64,000 nucleotides of DNA from Bog-756 sp963830165 (GCA_963830165.1 CAWHKZ010000005.1:682001-746000); one strand, 5' to 3'; counted from the first letter of the stretch, positions 47,560 through 55,996 are shown. Program-made: numbers and translations. Notes: generated by a model from the sequence alone, not told the origin.

Positions 47560-48369
47560 ATGACCACCGAGATCCTTCTGGACACCCCGAAGGGCCACTA
47601 CCGATCGAAGCACATCGCCCGGTCCGAGCTGGCCAAGATCGTGACCCTGCGGTCGACGGCGATCACGGTCGGCCTGACCGTCGTCGCCTGCCTCCTCGTG
47701 ACGGGCCTCGTCACCCATGCGGCGCTGCATCACAACCCCCTCTTCTACCAGGGCTTCGATCCCACCCAGGAGTCCCTGACCGGCATGATCACGGTCGCCT
47801 TGGCCGGCGGTGTCTTCGGGGCCCTGCTCATCACGGGCGAGTACTCGAGCGGGACCATCCGCACCACGTTGGCCGCCGCACCGAAGCGACCGCTGCTGCT
47901 CGCCACCAAGCTCGGCGTCACCACGTCGCTCGCCATGATCTTCTGCCTGGTCCTGAGCTTCGCCTCCTTCTTCCTGGGACAGGGCATCCTCTCCAGCGGA
48001 GGGGCGCCCACCGCCACGCTGGCATCGCCGGGCGCGGCCCGGGCCGTCGTCCTGACCGGGCTCTTCATCGGGCTCCTCGCCCTCCTGTCGTTCGGTTTCG
48101 GGCTCATCTTCCGCAGCACCGCGGCGGCGATCGCCGCATTCGTCGGGGTGATCTTCGTCCTCCCCCTGGTGATGCACGGAATCTCGGAGAGCGGTGTCCG
48201 CTTCCTGCCGACCAACATCCTCACCAACTCGATCATGTCGACCGCGAGCCAGACGCCGGGCGAGCCCTTCCCTCCGCTCACTCCGGTCGTAGGCTTGCTG
48301 CTGATGGTCCTCTACGCCGCTGTCGCCCTCGCCGTGGGAGCCGTGCTCTTCTCGAGGCGCGACGCTTGA
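47560..48369 (+). CDS. ABC transporter permease (ABC-2 type)
   Basis: The 269-residue product has six hydrophobic helices, with 'ITGEYSSGTIRTTLAAAPKRPLLLATKLGV', the typical cytosolic coupling helix of BcrB/ABC-2 permeases, after the second helix. It likely exports a peptide or lipid-like compound with the preceding ATPase. ATG 47560 has GAGGAG 7 nt upstream; a GTG at 47554 overlaps the ATPase stop. Confidence 0.85.
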   Translation: MTTEILLDTPKGHYRSKHIARSELAKIVTLRSTAITVGLTVVACLLVTGLVTHAALHHNPLFYQGFDPTQESLTGMITVALAGGVFGALLITGEYSSGTIRTTLAAAPKRPLLLATKLGVTTSLAMIFCLVLSFASFFLGQGILSSGGAPTATLASPGAARAVVLTGLFIGLLALLSFGFGLIFRSTAAAIAAFVGVIFVLPLVMHGISESGVRFLPTNILTNSIMSTASQTPGEPFPPLTPVVGLLLMVLYAAVALAVGAVLFSRRDA

Positions 48370-49745
48370 GCGGCCCGGGCGCCGAAGTCGGCTGGGTGCA
48401 GATCCGGATCCCCGAGGAGCGGGCCCAGCAGGCCAGGCGACTGGTGCAGGTCCTCCTGCGCGAGCCCTTCCTGAAGCGCAGCCGGGCGGAGCTGGGGTAC
48501 TTCCTGGCGGCGTCGACGCTTGCCGTGGGGGCGGTCGTGGTCCTCGGTGCCATCGGCTTCGTGGGCCTGGTCCTCACCGTCGCGCTGGTGGGGATCTTCA
48601 TCCTGGGCGGTGGACTGCGGCTCGCCCGGGGCCTCGGTCGCTGGCAGCGCTCCCTGGCCTGGGCGACGTTGGGCGAGGAGATCGCCGAGCCCGAGCCGTT
48701 CAGCCCCGCCCCCGGCATCTTCCGGTGGCTGCGGGCGGCACTGGGCGACGGTGCGGCGTGGCGGTCGGTGCTCTACTTCGCCGCCAAGGTCCCGCTGACG
48801 CTCTTCGGGGCGTGGTTCGCCCTCAGCCTATGGGTCGAGGCGGTACTCGGCATAGCGTCGCCCCTCCTCGGAGGTGGACCCACGACCCGGTTCGGCCTCC
48901 TCGGCCATGCCACCGGTACGGACGGGGCCTCGCCGGGCCCACCAAACCTGGATACCCATGTCACCGAATTCGCGATCGGCGTCCTCCTCCTCTTCATCGC
49001 CCCGTGGGCGATGCGGTTCGTCGTCTACGTCGACCGGCGCATCATGCACCTCCTACTGGGTCCGAACGCCACCACGTCCCGGGTCCGGAGCCTCGAGGTG
49101 TCGAGGACGAGAACGCTCGACGCCGCCACGGAGACGCTCCAGCGCATCGAGCGAAATCTGCATGACGGCACCCAGGCCCAACTGGTGGCCCTGGCCATGC
49201 GCCTCGGGCAGGCGAAGGAGCGGCTGGAGGGTATCGACGTCGACGCCGGTGGCGCCGCTGATCTGCAGGTCGTCCGACGCCTGGTGGACGAGGCCCATTG
49301 CGGGGCGAAGGAGGCCATCACGGACCTGCGGGACCTGGCCCGCGGCATCCACCCGCCGGCCCTCGACACCGGATTGGAGAACGCGTTGGCCACGCTGGCC
49401 GCCAGGTCGACGATCCCGACCGACGTGCACGTCTCCGTCCACTCCCGGCCGAGCCCGGCCATCGAGGCGATCTGCTACTTCTGTGCGGCTGAGCTGCTGG
49501 CCAACGTGGCCCAGCACGCCGAGGCGTCCCGGGCATCGTTGAGCTGTGCCCAACACGGTCCGTGGCTGCGAATCGTCGTGCGCGACGACGGACACGGCGG
49601 GGCCACCGTCAACCGGGTCGGTTCGTCGTCGAGCGGCCTGGCCGGCCTGGCCGACCGGGTCGGAGCGGTCGACGGGCACCTGAGCATCGCCAGTCCTCCC
49701 GGGGGTCCGACCGTCGTCACCGTGGACCTGCCCACGCTCGCATGA
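48366..49745 (+). CDS. Sensor histidine kinase (HisKA_3 type)
   Basis: The 459-residue product has four to five membrane helices in its first half and a phosphoacceptor segment 'ETLQRIERNLHDGTQAQLVALAMRLGQAKERL' with the conserved His in the HDG motif. An ATPase domain follows with 'AELLANVAQHAEASRAS' (N box) and 'VRDDGHGG' (G1), then 'GSSSSGLAGLADRV'. This is the NarX/DesK-like family with an ABC-linked sensor, known in bacitracin-type sensing. A TTG start overlaps the permease stop (TTGA), so all products are translationally coupled. Confidence 0.85.
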   Translation: MSGPGAEVGWVQIRIPEERAQQARRLVQVLLREPFLKRSRAELGYFLAASTLAVGAVVVLGAIGFVGLVLTVALVGIFILGGGLRLARGLGRWQRSLAWATLGEEIAEPEPFSPAPGIFRWLRAALGDGAAWRSVLYFAAKVPLTLFGAWFALSLWVEAVLGIASPLLGGGPTTRFGLLGHATGTDGASPGPPNLDTHVTEFAIGVLLLFIAPWAMRFVVYVDRRIMHLLLGPNATTSRVRSLEVSRTRTLDAATETLQRIERNLHDGTQAQLVALAMRLGQAKERLEGIDVDAGGAADLQVVRRLVDEAHCGAKEAITDLRDLARGIHPPALDTGLENALATLAARSTIPTDVHVSVHSRPSPAIEAICYFCAAELLANVAQHAEASRASLSCAQHGPWLRIVVRDDGHGGATVNRVGSSSSGLAGLADRVGAVDGHLSIASPPGGPTVVTVDLPTLA

Positions 49746-50410
49746 CCGTGCCCGACGCCGACACCATCCGGGTGGTGATCGCCGAGGACTCCGCCATCCT
49801 GCGGGACGGGCTGCACCAGCTGCTGTCGGACCGCGGGTTCACCGTGGTCCGGGCGGTGGGCGATGCCGTGGGACTCGAGCAGGCGGTCGCCGACGACCCG
49901 ACCGATGTGGCCGTGGTCGACATCCGGATGCCTCCGACCTTCACCGACGAAGGCCTGCGATCCGCCATCCGGCTGCGCTCGGACCGTCCCGACGTGGGGA
50001 TCCTGGTGTTCTCGCAGTACGTGGAGACGAGGTTCGCCGCCGAACTGCTGGCCGGTGGCGCCGCCGGCATCGGCTACCTGCTGAAGGACCGGGTGGCCGA
50101 TGTCACCGATTTCGTCGAGGCACTGGTCCGGGTGGCGTCAGGGGGGACCGCCCTCGACCCGGAAGTGGTCACCCAGCTGATGGGAGCCTCGCGGCGCAGG
50201 GACGCTCTGTCCGGGCTCAGCGTCCGCGAGCGCCAGGTCCTGGCACTGATGGCCGAGGGCCGCACGAACTCCGCCATCGCATCCGGTCTCGTCGTCTCGG
50301 AAGGGGCCGTGGAGAAGCACATCGCCAACATCTTCTCCAAGCTGGACCTGCCCGCATCGTCCACCGACCACCGGCGGGTCCTGGCCGTACTGCGCTACCT
50401 CGAGGGATGA
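49742..50410 (+). CDS. LuxR-family response regulator
   Basis: The 222-residue product has a receiver domain with Asp60 in 'VAVVDIRMPP' as phosphate acceptor, acidic residues 'AEDS' at the N-terminus, and 'GIGYLLKDRVADV' near the dimer face. A LuxR-type helix-turn-helix follows ('LSVRERQVLALMAEGRTNSAIASGLVVSEGAVEKHIANIFSKL'). It is paired with the kinase by a 4-bp overlap (ATGA) and probably controls the ABC operon in response to an envelope-active compound. Confidence 0.9.
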   Translation: MTVPDADTIRVVIAEDSAILRDGLHQLLSDRGFTVVRAVGDAVGLEQAVADDPTDVAVVDIRMPPTFTDEGLRSAIRLRSDRPDVGILVFSQYVETRFAAELLAGGAAGIGYLLKDRVADVTDFVEALVRVASGGTALDPEVVTQLMGASRRRDALSGLSVRERQVLALMAEGRTNSAIASGLVVSEGAVEKHIANIFSKLDLPASSTDHRRVLAVLRYLEG

Positions 50411-50569
50411 CCGGCTCTTCCGGGATGGTGGGGACACGAGCGGGCGACGAGCCGTAGCCGGTCTGCCCTGCCCGCGCACGCGGGTCGACGAGCACAGCTC
50501 CGCAGTCGCCTCCCGGGAGCAGCCTGGCGTCCCCGCAGACTCAGTTGCCGGTTGCGCAGCAGGGAGTGC

Positions 50570-51193
50570 CTAGCGATCTGCGTGAGAGGTCGGCGGCTGG
50601 AGAACCGCCTGGAGAAACCACTCGTTCACGACGATCGCGGGGTCGCTTCCCACTGTGATGGTGTACCGCCGAGAAAGTGCAGCCCTGTCGAGGAGGCTGA
50701 CGATCCTCGCGGAGGTGCCCACCGCAACCACCGGACCGGCGAGTGGATCCCGGCGGACCTCGAGACGGAATTCGGTGAGCACGCGACCGATGGGGTCCCG
50801 ACTTGATTCGAGACGCCGTCGAGCGGGGGCGGGAAGTCGCTCCGCTGCGATCGCGGACTCGGCGTAGACGAACCTCCGGCCTGAGACGCGCCCGGTGAGC
50901 AGCACGTTCCGCCGAATCAGCACGGCATCGGATCCGAGTCCGAGCGAGTTGTCGTGGCCGGCAGACCCGGTCTTCTGGGAGAGGATGTCTGCGTCGATGG
51001 GCTCCCCGGCAAGGTCTTCCAGGAACCCGGTGACCGTCCCCTGCGCACGGTGCAGAGCGCTCGAGAGCTCGGCAGCTGTCCGGGGAGGCAGCCCGGTCAT
51101 GACCCCGTACGCCGTCGTGGCGAAGCATCGTTCGACACGAGCCGACCGTACTCCGACGATTCCCGAGTGGGCCCGCCGCGCCGTCGGAGGCAT
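50570..51193 (-). CDS. Chorismate-lyase-like (DUF98/UbiC-fold) protein
   Basis: The 207-residue product contains 'TVTGFLEDLAGEPIDADIL', 'VLIRRNVLLTGRVSGRRFVYAESAIAAERLP', 'LESSRDPIGRVLTEFRLEVRRD' and 'LSRRYTITVGSDPAIVVNEWFL'. These match the UTRA/chorismate-lyase fold: an Arg near the first strand, an 'AES-I...LP' segment and the 'PIGR-L' loop that binds pyruvate-side carboxylates in UbiC. It would convert chorismate to 4-hydroxybenzoate plus pyruvate if catalytic. The N-terminal ~30 residues are poorly conserved, so the start is uncertain. It is the last gene of a three-gene unit on this strand. Confidence 0.6.
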   Translation of the reverse strand: MPPTARRAHSGIVGVRSARVERCFATTAYGVMTGLPPRTAAELSSALHRAQGTVTGFLEDLAGEPIDADILSQKTGSAGHDNSLGLGSDAVLIRRNVLLTGRVSGRRFVYAESAIAAERLPAPARRRLESSRDPIGRVLTEFRLEVRRDPLAGPVVAVGTSARIVSLLDRAALSRRYTITVGSDPAIVVNEWFLQAVLQPPTSHADR

Positions 51194-51246
51194 GACCGAG
51201 TGGACGGTCTAGCGGTCGCCGGGCTCCATCTGCGCACAAAGAGCCC

Positions 51247-51999
51247 CTAGCGCAGCCGGTCGACAGCCAGGGCGGTTGCGAGCATCACGAGCGCCCATGA
51301 CATTGCCCGCAGCGCCTGTTCCAACGGAGCCAGCAGCACCGATCGATCGACGGGAATCGTTCCACCGTCAGCCAGCGCGATGGTTCCTGTGACATCAGCG
51401 GACTTCCGGCGCAGCAGCCGAGCCGGTCTGCTCAACGCCCGTTGGGCGGCGGACAGCGCAGCTGCACCGACGGCGGCAATGAGCGGCGCGACGGCCAATG
51501 TTCCGGTCTGGGCGACGTAGGCGGTAAGTACTGGAAAGGCGCCCCAACTCGCGGCGAACCCGACATCGTTGTGGATGACTCCGCCAAACATCTCGAAGTT
51601 GTAGGCGACGACGAGTACCGGCCCGATGACGAGGAAGGGGACCACGGCCCAGCCGATCTTCGCGATCCCGATGACTCCGAGGGCGATCGAGCCGGCAAGT
51701 CCGACACCAGCGACGACGACGAGTGCGCCCGACGGGATCCGGGTGCGTAACGGTCGCCCGTGCAACTCATCGAGCGCGTGGGCCGCGAGGCCGACCGCGA
51801 AGAAGAACGCCATCAGGGTGCCGATCAGGCGCGTGGCATTGACCACCGGTGCCAGGCAGGCACCAATGACGACATAGGCGAGGTGCCACACGGTGTAGGG
51901 CGGGTGGAGCAGTGTCCACCAATCGCGCCAGCCGCCCGGGCGAGCCGCGTAGAAGGCGGCTCGTTGGTCGGGCGGTGGATCCAGTGGCGTCTCACCCAT
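51247..51999 (-). CDS. UbiA-superfamily-like integral membrane protein
   Basis: The 250-residue product has about seven hydrophobic helices and fits the UbiA prenyltransferase layout in length and spacing: 'LLHPPYTVWHLAYVVIGACLAP' at TM1, 'FAVGLAAHALDELHGRPLRTRIP' at the first Asp-rich position, and 'FGGVIHNDVGFAASWGAFPVLTAYVAQTG' later. However the canonical N-D-x-x-D and D-x-x-x-D motifs are reduced, so activity is doubtful. Its start overlaps the methyltransferase stop by 8 bp and its stop is 53 bp before the UbiC-like gene. Confidence 0.5.
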   Translation of the reverse strand: MGETPLDPPPDQRAAFYAARPGGWRDWWTLLHPPYTVWHLAYVVIGACLAPVVNATRLIGTLMAFFFAVGLAAHALDELHGRPLRTRIPSGALVVVAGVGLAGSIALGVIGIAKIGWAVVPFLVIGPVLVVAYNFEMFGGVIHNDVGFAASWGAFPVLTAYVAQTGTLAVAPLIAAVGAAALSAAQRALSRPARLLRRKSADVTGTIALADGGTIPVDRSVLLAPLEQALRAMSWALVMLATALAVDRLR

Positions 52000-52726
52000 T
52001 GGAGCGCCGACCCCACATGATCAATCCGCCACCGAGGCTCATGCGCCGCACACCGACGTCGACGAAGCCCGCCTTCTTCCAAGCTTCGATCGTCCAATCC
52101 ACCGAACAGCGCCGGTAGTGCGCCGAGATGTTGGGACCGAGGAACCGGCCCACCTCGAACCACGCCCTGCCGCCGGTGAGCCAGCCACCGGCGGGCAGCA
52201 GGAGCCTGGTGTAGCCCCACCACCAGAACCTCCAGAACCGGCTCTGCGGCAGGAGGAACTCGAGGCTGGCGACGGACCCGCCGGGCCTCACCAGCCGAGC
52301 CAGCTCCATCAGGGTGGCCTGGGGGTCGTCCACGTATCGGAGGAGGTACGTGAAGGTCAGCGCATCAAAGGTGGCGTCGGCGAAGGGTGTCTGCTCAGCC
52401 CGCCCGGCCACCAGCTGGACCTGGTCGGTCATCCCCCGTTCGGCGACACTGCGCTGGCCTTGGCGCAGCATGTCGAGCGTCAGATCGATCCCAACCACCC
52501 GGGCACCCGTGCGATCGGCGAGCTGGAGCGCCACGCCGGCCGGCCCGGTGGCGACGTCGAGAATCAGCTCGGGGTGGTCGGGGACGATGTGGTCGACCAT
52601 GGCCCGGCGCCAGCGTCCGTTCTGTCCCATCGACAAGAGCTCGGCCAGGCGGTCGTACCGCCCGGGAAGCGGCGTGAAGAGCTTTTGGGCGAATTGGTTG
52701 GCGTCCTCTTCCACCGGATTGCCCAC
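51992..52726 (-). CDS. UbiE/MenG-like SAM-dependent methyltransferase
   Basis: The 244-residue product begins 'NPVEEDANQFAQKLFTPLPGRYDRLAELLSMGQNGRWRRAMVD', which is the UbiE/COQ5 front. SAM motif I 'LILDVATGPAGVALQL' follows, then 'DLTLDMLRQGQRSV', 'LVAGRAEQTPFADATFDALTFTYLLRYVDDP' and 'MELARLVRPGGSVASLEFLLP'. It would methylate a ring carbon or O-group of a lipid-soluble compound. The GTG start at 52726 has AAGGAG 5 nt upstream. It is the first gene of the UbiA/UbiC-like unit and divergent from the flavoprotein. Confidence 0.8.
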   Translation of the reverse strand: MGNPVEEDANQFAQKLFTPLPGRYDRLAELLSMGQNGRWRRAMVDHIVPDHPELILDVATGPAGVALQLADRTGARVVGIDLTLDMLRQGQRSVAERGMTDQVQLVAGRAEQTPFADATFDALTFTYLLRYVDDPQATLMELARLVRPGGSVASLEFLLPQSRFWRFWWWGYTRLLLPAGGWLTGGRAWFEVGRFLGPNISAHYRRCSVDWTIEAWKKAGFVDVGVRRMSLGGGLIMWGRRSNG

Positions 52727-52782
52727 GGCGACTCCTTGGGTGTGAAGATCACTGTAAGCGGTTGGAGGCCGGAAGGAGTCGT

Positions 52783-54111
52783 GTGAGCCGCAGGCGCTTT
52801 GACGTGCTCGTCGTGGGAGCCGGTCCGGCGGGAAGCATCGCCGCCCTGGTGCTGGCACGCGCCGGGGCCAGCGTGGCGCTGCTCGACAAGGCACAGTTCC
52901 CCAGGGACAAAGCCTGCGGCGACTTCATCGGGCCACGGGGCCTCCAGGTGCTCACTGATCTCGGGATACCGGAACCGCCTGGAGCCGACGTCGGCGACAT
53001 GGCCGTTGTAGGTCCGACGGGTCGACGGGTCGTCCTCCCTTGCTTCGATGGCGTGACGTACCCGGGTCGTGCCCGGGCCGTCACCCGCTCCGTGTTCGAC
53101 GACGCCCTGCGCACCGCCGCCCTCGAAGAAGGCGCCATCGCGTTCGTCGGGCGTGCCGACCGCCCCCTCGGGTCGGGGGGTGCCATTGACGGCTTCACCG
53201 TGAGCGACGGTGAAGAGCTGCGGGCCGACTCTGTCATCGGCGCCGACGGCGCCACCAGCCACGTGGCACAGAGTGCGGGCCTCGTCGAGGAGTCGCGGGT
53301 GCTCTGGGGGTTCGCGGTGCGCTGCTACGTGGACCAGCACGTCGACCTCCCGGCGATCACCCTGTGGGAACGGACACGTTGGCACGCCTTCCCCGGTTAC
53401 GGTTGGATTTTTCCGGGCCCAGGGGGAGTCGCCAATATCGGCGTCGGCATCGGGACACTGGCGGATCGCCAGGCCGGCGCCGGGGCGGTGCGCCTGCTTC
53501 CCGCCTATCTCGACCACCTGGTCGAACTCGGACTCCTCGACCGGGCGGCCGTTTCGCCGCTGCCGCGGCGATTGGGGGGATGGCTCAAGATGGGGATGGT
53601 GGGGACCACGCCCGCAGCCGGACGTGTGCTGTTAGCCGGCGACGCTGCCGGTCTCGTCAACCCGCTGCAGGGCGAGGGCATCGCCCAGGCCATGACCAGC
53701 GGACGATTGGCCGCCGACGCGGTCCTCGGCTCGCCGGGCCATGCAGCAACCAGTTTCTGCGAGAATTTGGCCCGAGCCCATCTGCCGTACCAGCGGATCA
53801 CCGCGGCCGGCCACGCCGCACTGGTCGGCCGCCCCCGCGCCATCGCCGCAGTGGGACGCCTGCTCACGGCCCCGGTACTCGGGAGAGCGCTCGCAGGCGG
53901 CTGGGGGATCTTCTGGAACGAACTACTCGACGGGGCGGCGCCAGGAGGTGCACGGACCATGGCCACGGCCTCTACGTGGTTCGGGCGGGCAGTCACGGCC
54001 CGAACTGACGTTTCCCGCTGGTTCGCGGCCACCTTCGACAATCACGGAGCTCCCGGACCCTGGGAGACGACCGAGCGCGGGTCGACCTGGTCCGACCAGA
54101 CTTCCGGGTGA
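52783..54111 (+). CDS. Geranylgeranyl-reductase-like FAD-dependent oxidoreductase
   Basis: The 442-residue product has 'VLVVGAGPAGSIAALVLARAGASVALLDKAQFPRDKACGDFIGPRGLQVL', the front of geranylgeranyl reductase/MenJ-like proteins. 'GYGWIFPGPGGVANIGVG' and 'GRVLLAGDAAGLVNPLQGEGIAQAMTSGRLAADAV', the family flavin-binding end, are also present. Such enzymes saturate isoprenoid double bonds of menaquinone or membrane lipids. GTG 52783 follows AAGGAG. It is divergent from the methyltransferase gene by 56 bp, and shared regulation is likely. Confidence 0.85.
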   Translation: MSRRRFDVLVVGAGPAGSIAALVLARAGASVALLDKAQFPRDKACGDFIGPRGLQVLTDLGIPEPPGADVGDMAVVGPTGRRVVLPCFDGVTYPGRARAVTRSVFDDALRTAALEEGAIAFVGRADRPLGSGGAIDGFTVSDGEELRADSVIGADGATSHVAQSAGLVEESRVLWGFAVRCYVDQHVDLPAITLWERTRWHAFPGYGWIFPGPGGVANIGVGIGTLADRQAGAGAVRLLPAYLDHLVELGLLDRAAVSPLPRRLGGWLKMGMVGTTPAAGRVLLAGDAAGLVNPLQGEGIAQAMTSGRLAADAVLGSPGHAATSFCENLARAHLPYQRITAAGHAALVGRPRAIAAVGRLLTAPVLGRALAGGWGIFWNELLDGAAPGGARTMATASTWFGRAVTARTDVSRWFAATFDNHGAPGPWETTERGSTWSDQTSG

Positions 54112-54137
54112 ACCAAGAGCTGTAACTCTGGCGCGGG

Positions 54138-54211
54138 TGGAGGCGATGGGACTCGAACCCACGACTTCGACCTTGCAAAGGTCGCACTCTAGCCAACTGA
54201 GTTACGCCCCC
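54138..54211 (-). tRNA. tRNA-Ala (UGC)
   Basis: On the minus strand the sequence folds as a 74-nt cloverleaf: a 7-bp acceptor stem GGGGGCG/CGCCTCC with one G-U pair, a D-arm with CTCAGTTGGCTAGAG, an anticodon stem CGACC/GGTCG around loop TTTGCAA (anticodon TGC), and a T-arm GTGGGTTCGAGTCCCAT. The discriminator is A and CCA is not encoded. Confidence 0.97.
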
Positions 54212-54360
54212 GGGGTGACAACCTGCGGTGACCGCCGGACCAGTCAACCGTACCAGTCCGCTCCTCGCCCCCGGCCCGACGGGTGATCGTCCGACGCGTC
54301 CAGGAGCAGGAACCAGGTCGACAGATCAGCGGGAAGGGACGGGGCCAGTCACACCATTCG

Positions 54361-54408
54361 GGTCAGGCCAGGCCCTGCTCGAGGACCTGACCAGTGTGAG
54401 CGTCACAC
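54361..54408. promoter_or_regulatory. Two adjacent palindromes upstream of the ArdC-like gene
   Basis: GGTCAGG (54361-54367) and CCTGACC (54386-54392) form a perfect 7-bp inverted repeat with an 18-bp spacer. GTGTGA-GCG-TCACAC (54394-54408) is a perfect 15-bp palindrome starting 1 bp later. They lie ~140 bp before the ArdC-like start within an otherwise featureless 336-bp gap. They look like repressor sites; the regulator is unknown. Confidence 0.45.
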
Positions 54409-54547
54409 GCCCTCCGTATGGTTCCGGTCACCGGCGGTCACCGCCCGGTCCGGACCGGGCACACCGCCGGCCACTCGCTCCCGACCGGAGCCCCCCACCC
54501 ACGGGGCGCCCGTCGACCGGTCGTCCCCGGAACGCCAGGAGCCCCCA

Positions 54548-55366
54548 GTGGCCCGTATCGACCATGACCACCTGCTCGACATCCTGACCCAGGGCATCGA
54601 GTCCCTCACCACCTCGGACGCGTGGCGGGCCCACCTCGAGGTCCAGGGACGCTTCCATCGCTACAGCTTCTCCAACGCCCTCCTGATCTCCAGCCAGGAC
54701 CCGGGAGCGACGCGGGTGGCCGGATTCACCGCCTGGAAGAAGCTCGGCCGCGCCGTGCGCAAGGGGGAGCGGGCCCTCTGGATCCTGGCCCCCATGACCG
54801 GCCGACGGGCCCGGTCCGACGACGGCGAGGAGCGCCGGCCCATCGTGGGCTTCCGTCCCGTGCCGGTGTTCGACGTCGCCCAGACCGACGGCGAACCGCT
54901 GCCGGAGGTCTGCCGCAACCTCCGGGGCGACGACCCCCGCTCGTGCTTCGGGCTCCTCGTCGCCCGGGCCGGGCGCCTGGGGTACACCGTGGAGACGACC
55001 GAGCTGCCCGGCTCGACCAACGGCGACTGTGCCTTCGCCCGCCGCCGGATCCGCGTCGAGGGCAGGAACGAGCCCGCCCAGCAGGTCAAGACGCTCGCCC
55101 ACGAGCTCGCACACGCCCTGCTCCACGAGGGCACCGACGACCGGGTGCTGGCCGAGCTCGAGGCCGAGTCGGCGGCGTTCGTGGTGTGCCGCACCCTCGG
55201 GTTCGACACCTCCGACTACAGCTTCGGCTACGTCGCCTGTTGGGCGGGAGGCGGCCCCGAGGCCGTGGCCCGGGTCAAGTCGTCGGGGGCGAGGATCCAG
55301 CGTGCCGCGTCGGCGATCCTCGAGGCGTTCGACGTGGAGGACGCGGCCCCGTCGGCCGCCGCCTGA
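54548..55366 (+). CDS. ArdC-like ssDNA-binding / zinc metalloprotease protein
   Basis: The 272-residue product has an ArdC N-terminal domain ('RFHRYSFSNALLISSQDPGATRVAGFTAWKKLGRAVRKGERALWILAPM', ssDNA-binding in ArdC antirestriction proteins) and a C-terminal ImmA/IrrE-type peptidase site HELAH in 'VKTLAHELAHALLHEG', with a downstream Glu in 'AELEAESAAFVVC'. ArdC-like proteins are often carried on conjugative plasmids to counter restriction; here the gene is chromosomal-looking next to tRNA-Ala. GTG 54548 has AGGAGC 7 nt upstream. The role here is unknown. Confidence 0.8.
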   Translation: MARIDHDHLLDILTQGIESLTTSDAWRAHLEVQGRFHRYSFSNALLISSQDPGATRVAGFTAWKKLGRAVRKGERALWILAPMTGRRARSDDGEERRPIVGFRPVPVFDVAQTDGEPLPEVCRNLRGDDPRSCFGLLVARAGRLGYTVETTELPGSTNGDCAFARRRIRVEGRNEPAQQVKTLAHELAHALLHEGTDDRVLAELEAESAAFVVCRTLGFDTSDYSFGYVACWAGGGPEAVARVKSSGARIQRAASAILEAFDVEDAAPSAAA

Positions 55367-55373
55367 GGACAGC

Positions 55374-55871
55374 TCAGACCTCGGTGCCCGCCCGTTCGTA
55401 GGATCGGGCGATCTCCTCCCACGCCGCCTCGACCCCGTCGAAGCCCCGCACCTCGGTGCGCTTGTGGGGTTCGAGGTCCTTGTAGACCTCGAAGAAGTGG
55501 GCGATCTCGAAGGTGAGGTGGGGAGGGAGCTGCTCGAGGGTGTGGATGGTCTCCCACATCGGGTCTCCGCAGGCCACGCAGATGATCTTGGCGTCGGGGC
55601 CCTTCTCGTCGGTCATCCAGAACACCCCGACCGGCCGGCTCTCGACCATGCACCCGGGGAAGGTCGGCTCGTCGAGCAGGACCAGAGCGTCGAGCGGGTC
55701 ACCGTCCTCGGCCAGGGTGTCGGGCACGAATCCGTAGTCGGCCGGGTAGAAGGTGGCCGAGAAGAGCCGCCGGTCCAGGCGGAAGACGTGGTTCTCGTGG
55801 TCGTACTCGTACTTGTTGCGGCTCCCCCGGGGGATCTCCACCATGACGTCGATCGTGCGATCCGTGTCCAT
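55374..55871 (-). CDS. ppa: Inorganic pyrophosphatase (family I)
   Basis: The 165-residue product is a full soluble family I PPase: 'IDVMVEIPRGSRNKYEYDHENHVFRLDRRL', 'FYPADYGFVPDTLAEDGDPLDALVLLDEPTFPGC' with the D-x-D-P-x-D signature, and 'DAKIICV' with the metal Asp. It hydrolyses PPi to drive biosynthesis. ATG 55871 has GAAAGGG about 10 nt upstream. It is 8 bp from the ArdC-like stop (convergent) and divergent from polyphosphate kinase. Confidence 0.95.
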   Translation of the reverse strand: MDTDRTIDVMVEIPRGSRNKYEYDHENHVFRLDRRLFSATFYPADYGFVPDTLAEDGDPLDALVLLDEPTFPGCMVESRPVGVFWMTDEKGPDAKIICVACGDPMWETIHTLEQLPPHLTFEIAHFFEVYKDLEPHKRTEVRGFDGVEAAWEEIARSYERAGTEV

Positions 55872-55981
55872 CGTCCCAGCCCTTTCGTCGGTGAGGCGGC
55901 ACCCCATTCTGACCCATCGCGACAGGTGCCCCGACGAGCCCGTCGGGCGCCTCGGTCTCCGGCAGGGCCACCGGAGTGCCT

Positions 55982-55990
55982 TGCTAACGT
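55982..55990 (+). promoter_or_regulatory. Extended -10 of a leaderless ppk transcript
   Basis: TGC-TAACGT is followed by exactly six bases and then GTG of the polyphosphate kinase gene, with no ribosome site. This is the spacing expected of an actinobacterial leaderless mRNA; no strong -35 is visible. Confidence 0.5.
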
Positions 55991-55996
55991 TGGGGT

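Noticed and set aside
54394..54408. CRP site
   Set aside because: The arms resemble TGTGA/TCACA but the spacer is three bases instead of six, so a CRP dimer would not fit.
54212..54547. A possible att site or small gene in the tRNA-ArdC gap
   Set aside because: No repeated copy of the tRNA 3' end and no coding-like frame were found; only the palindromes stand out.
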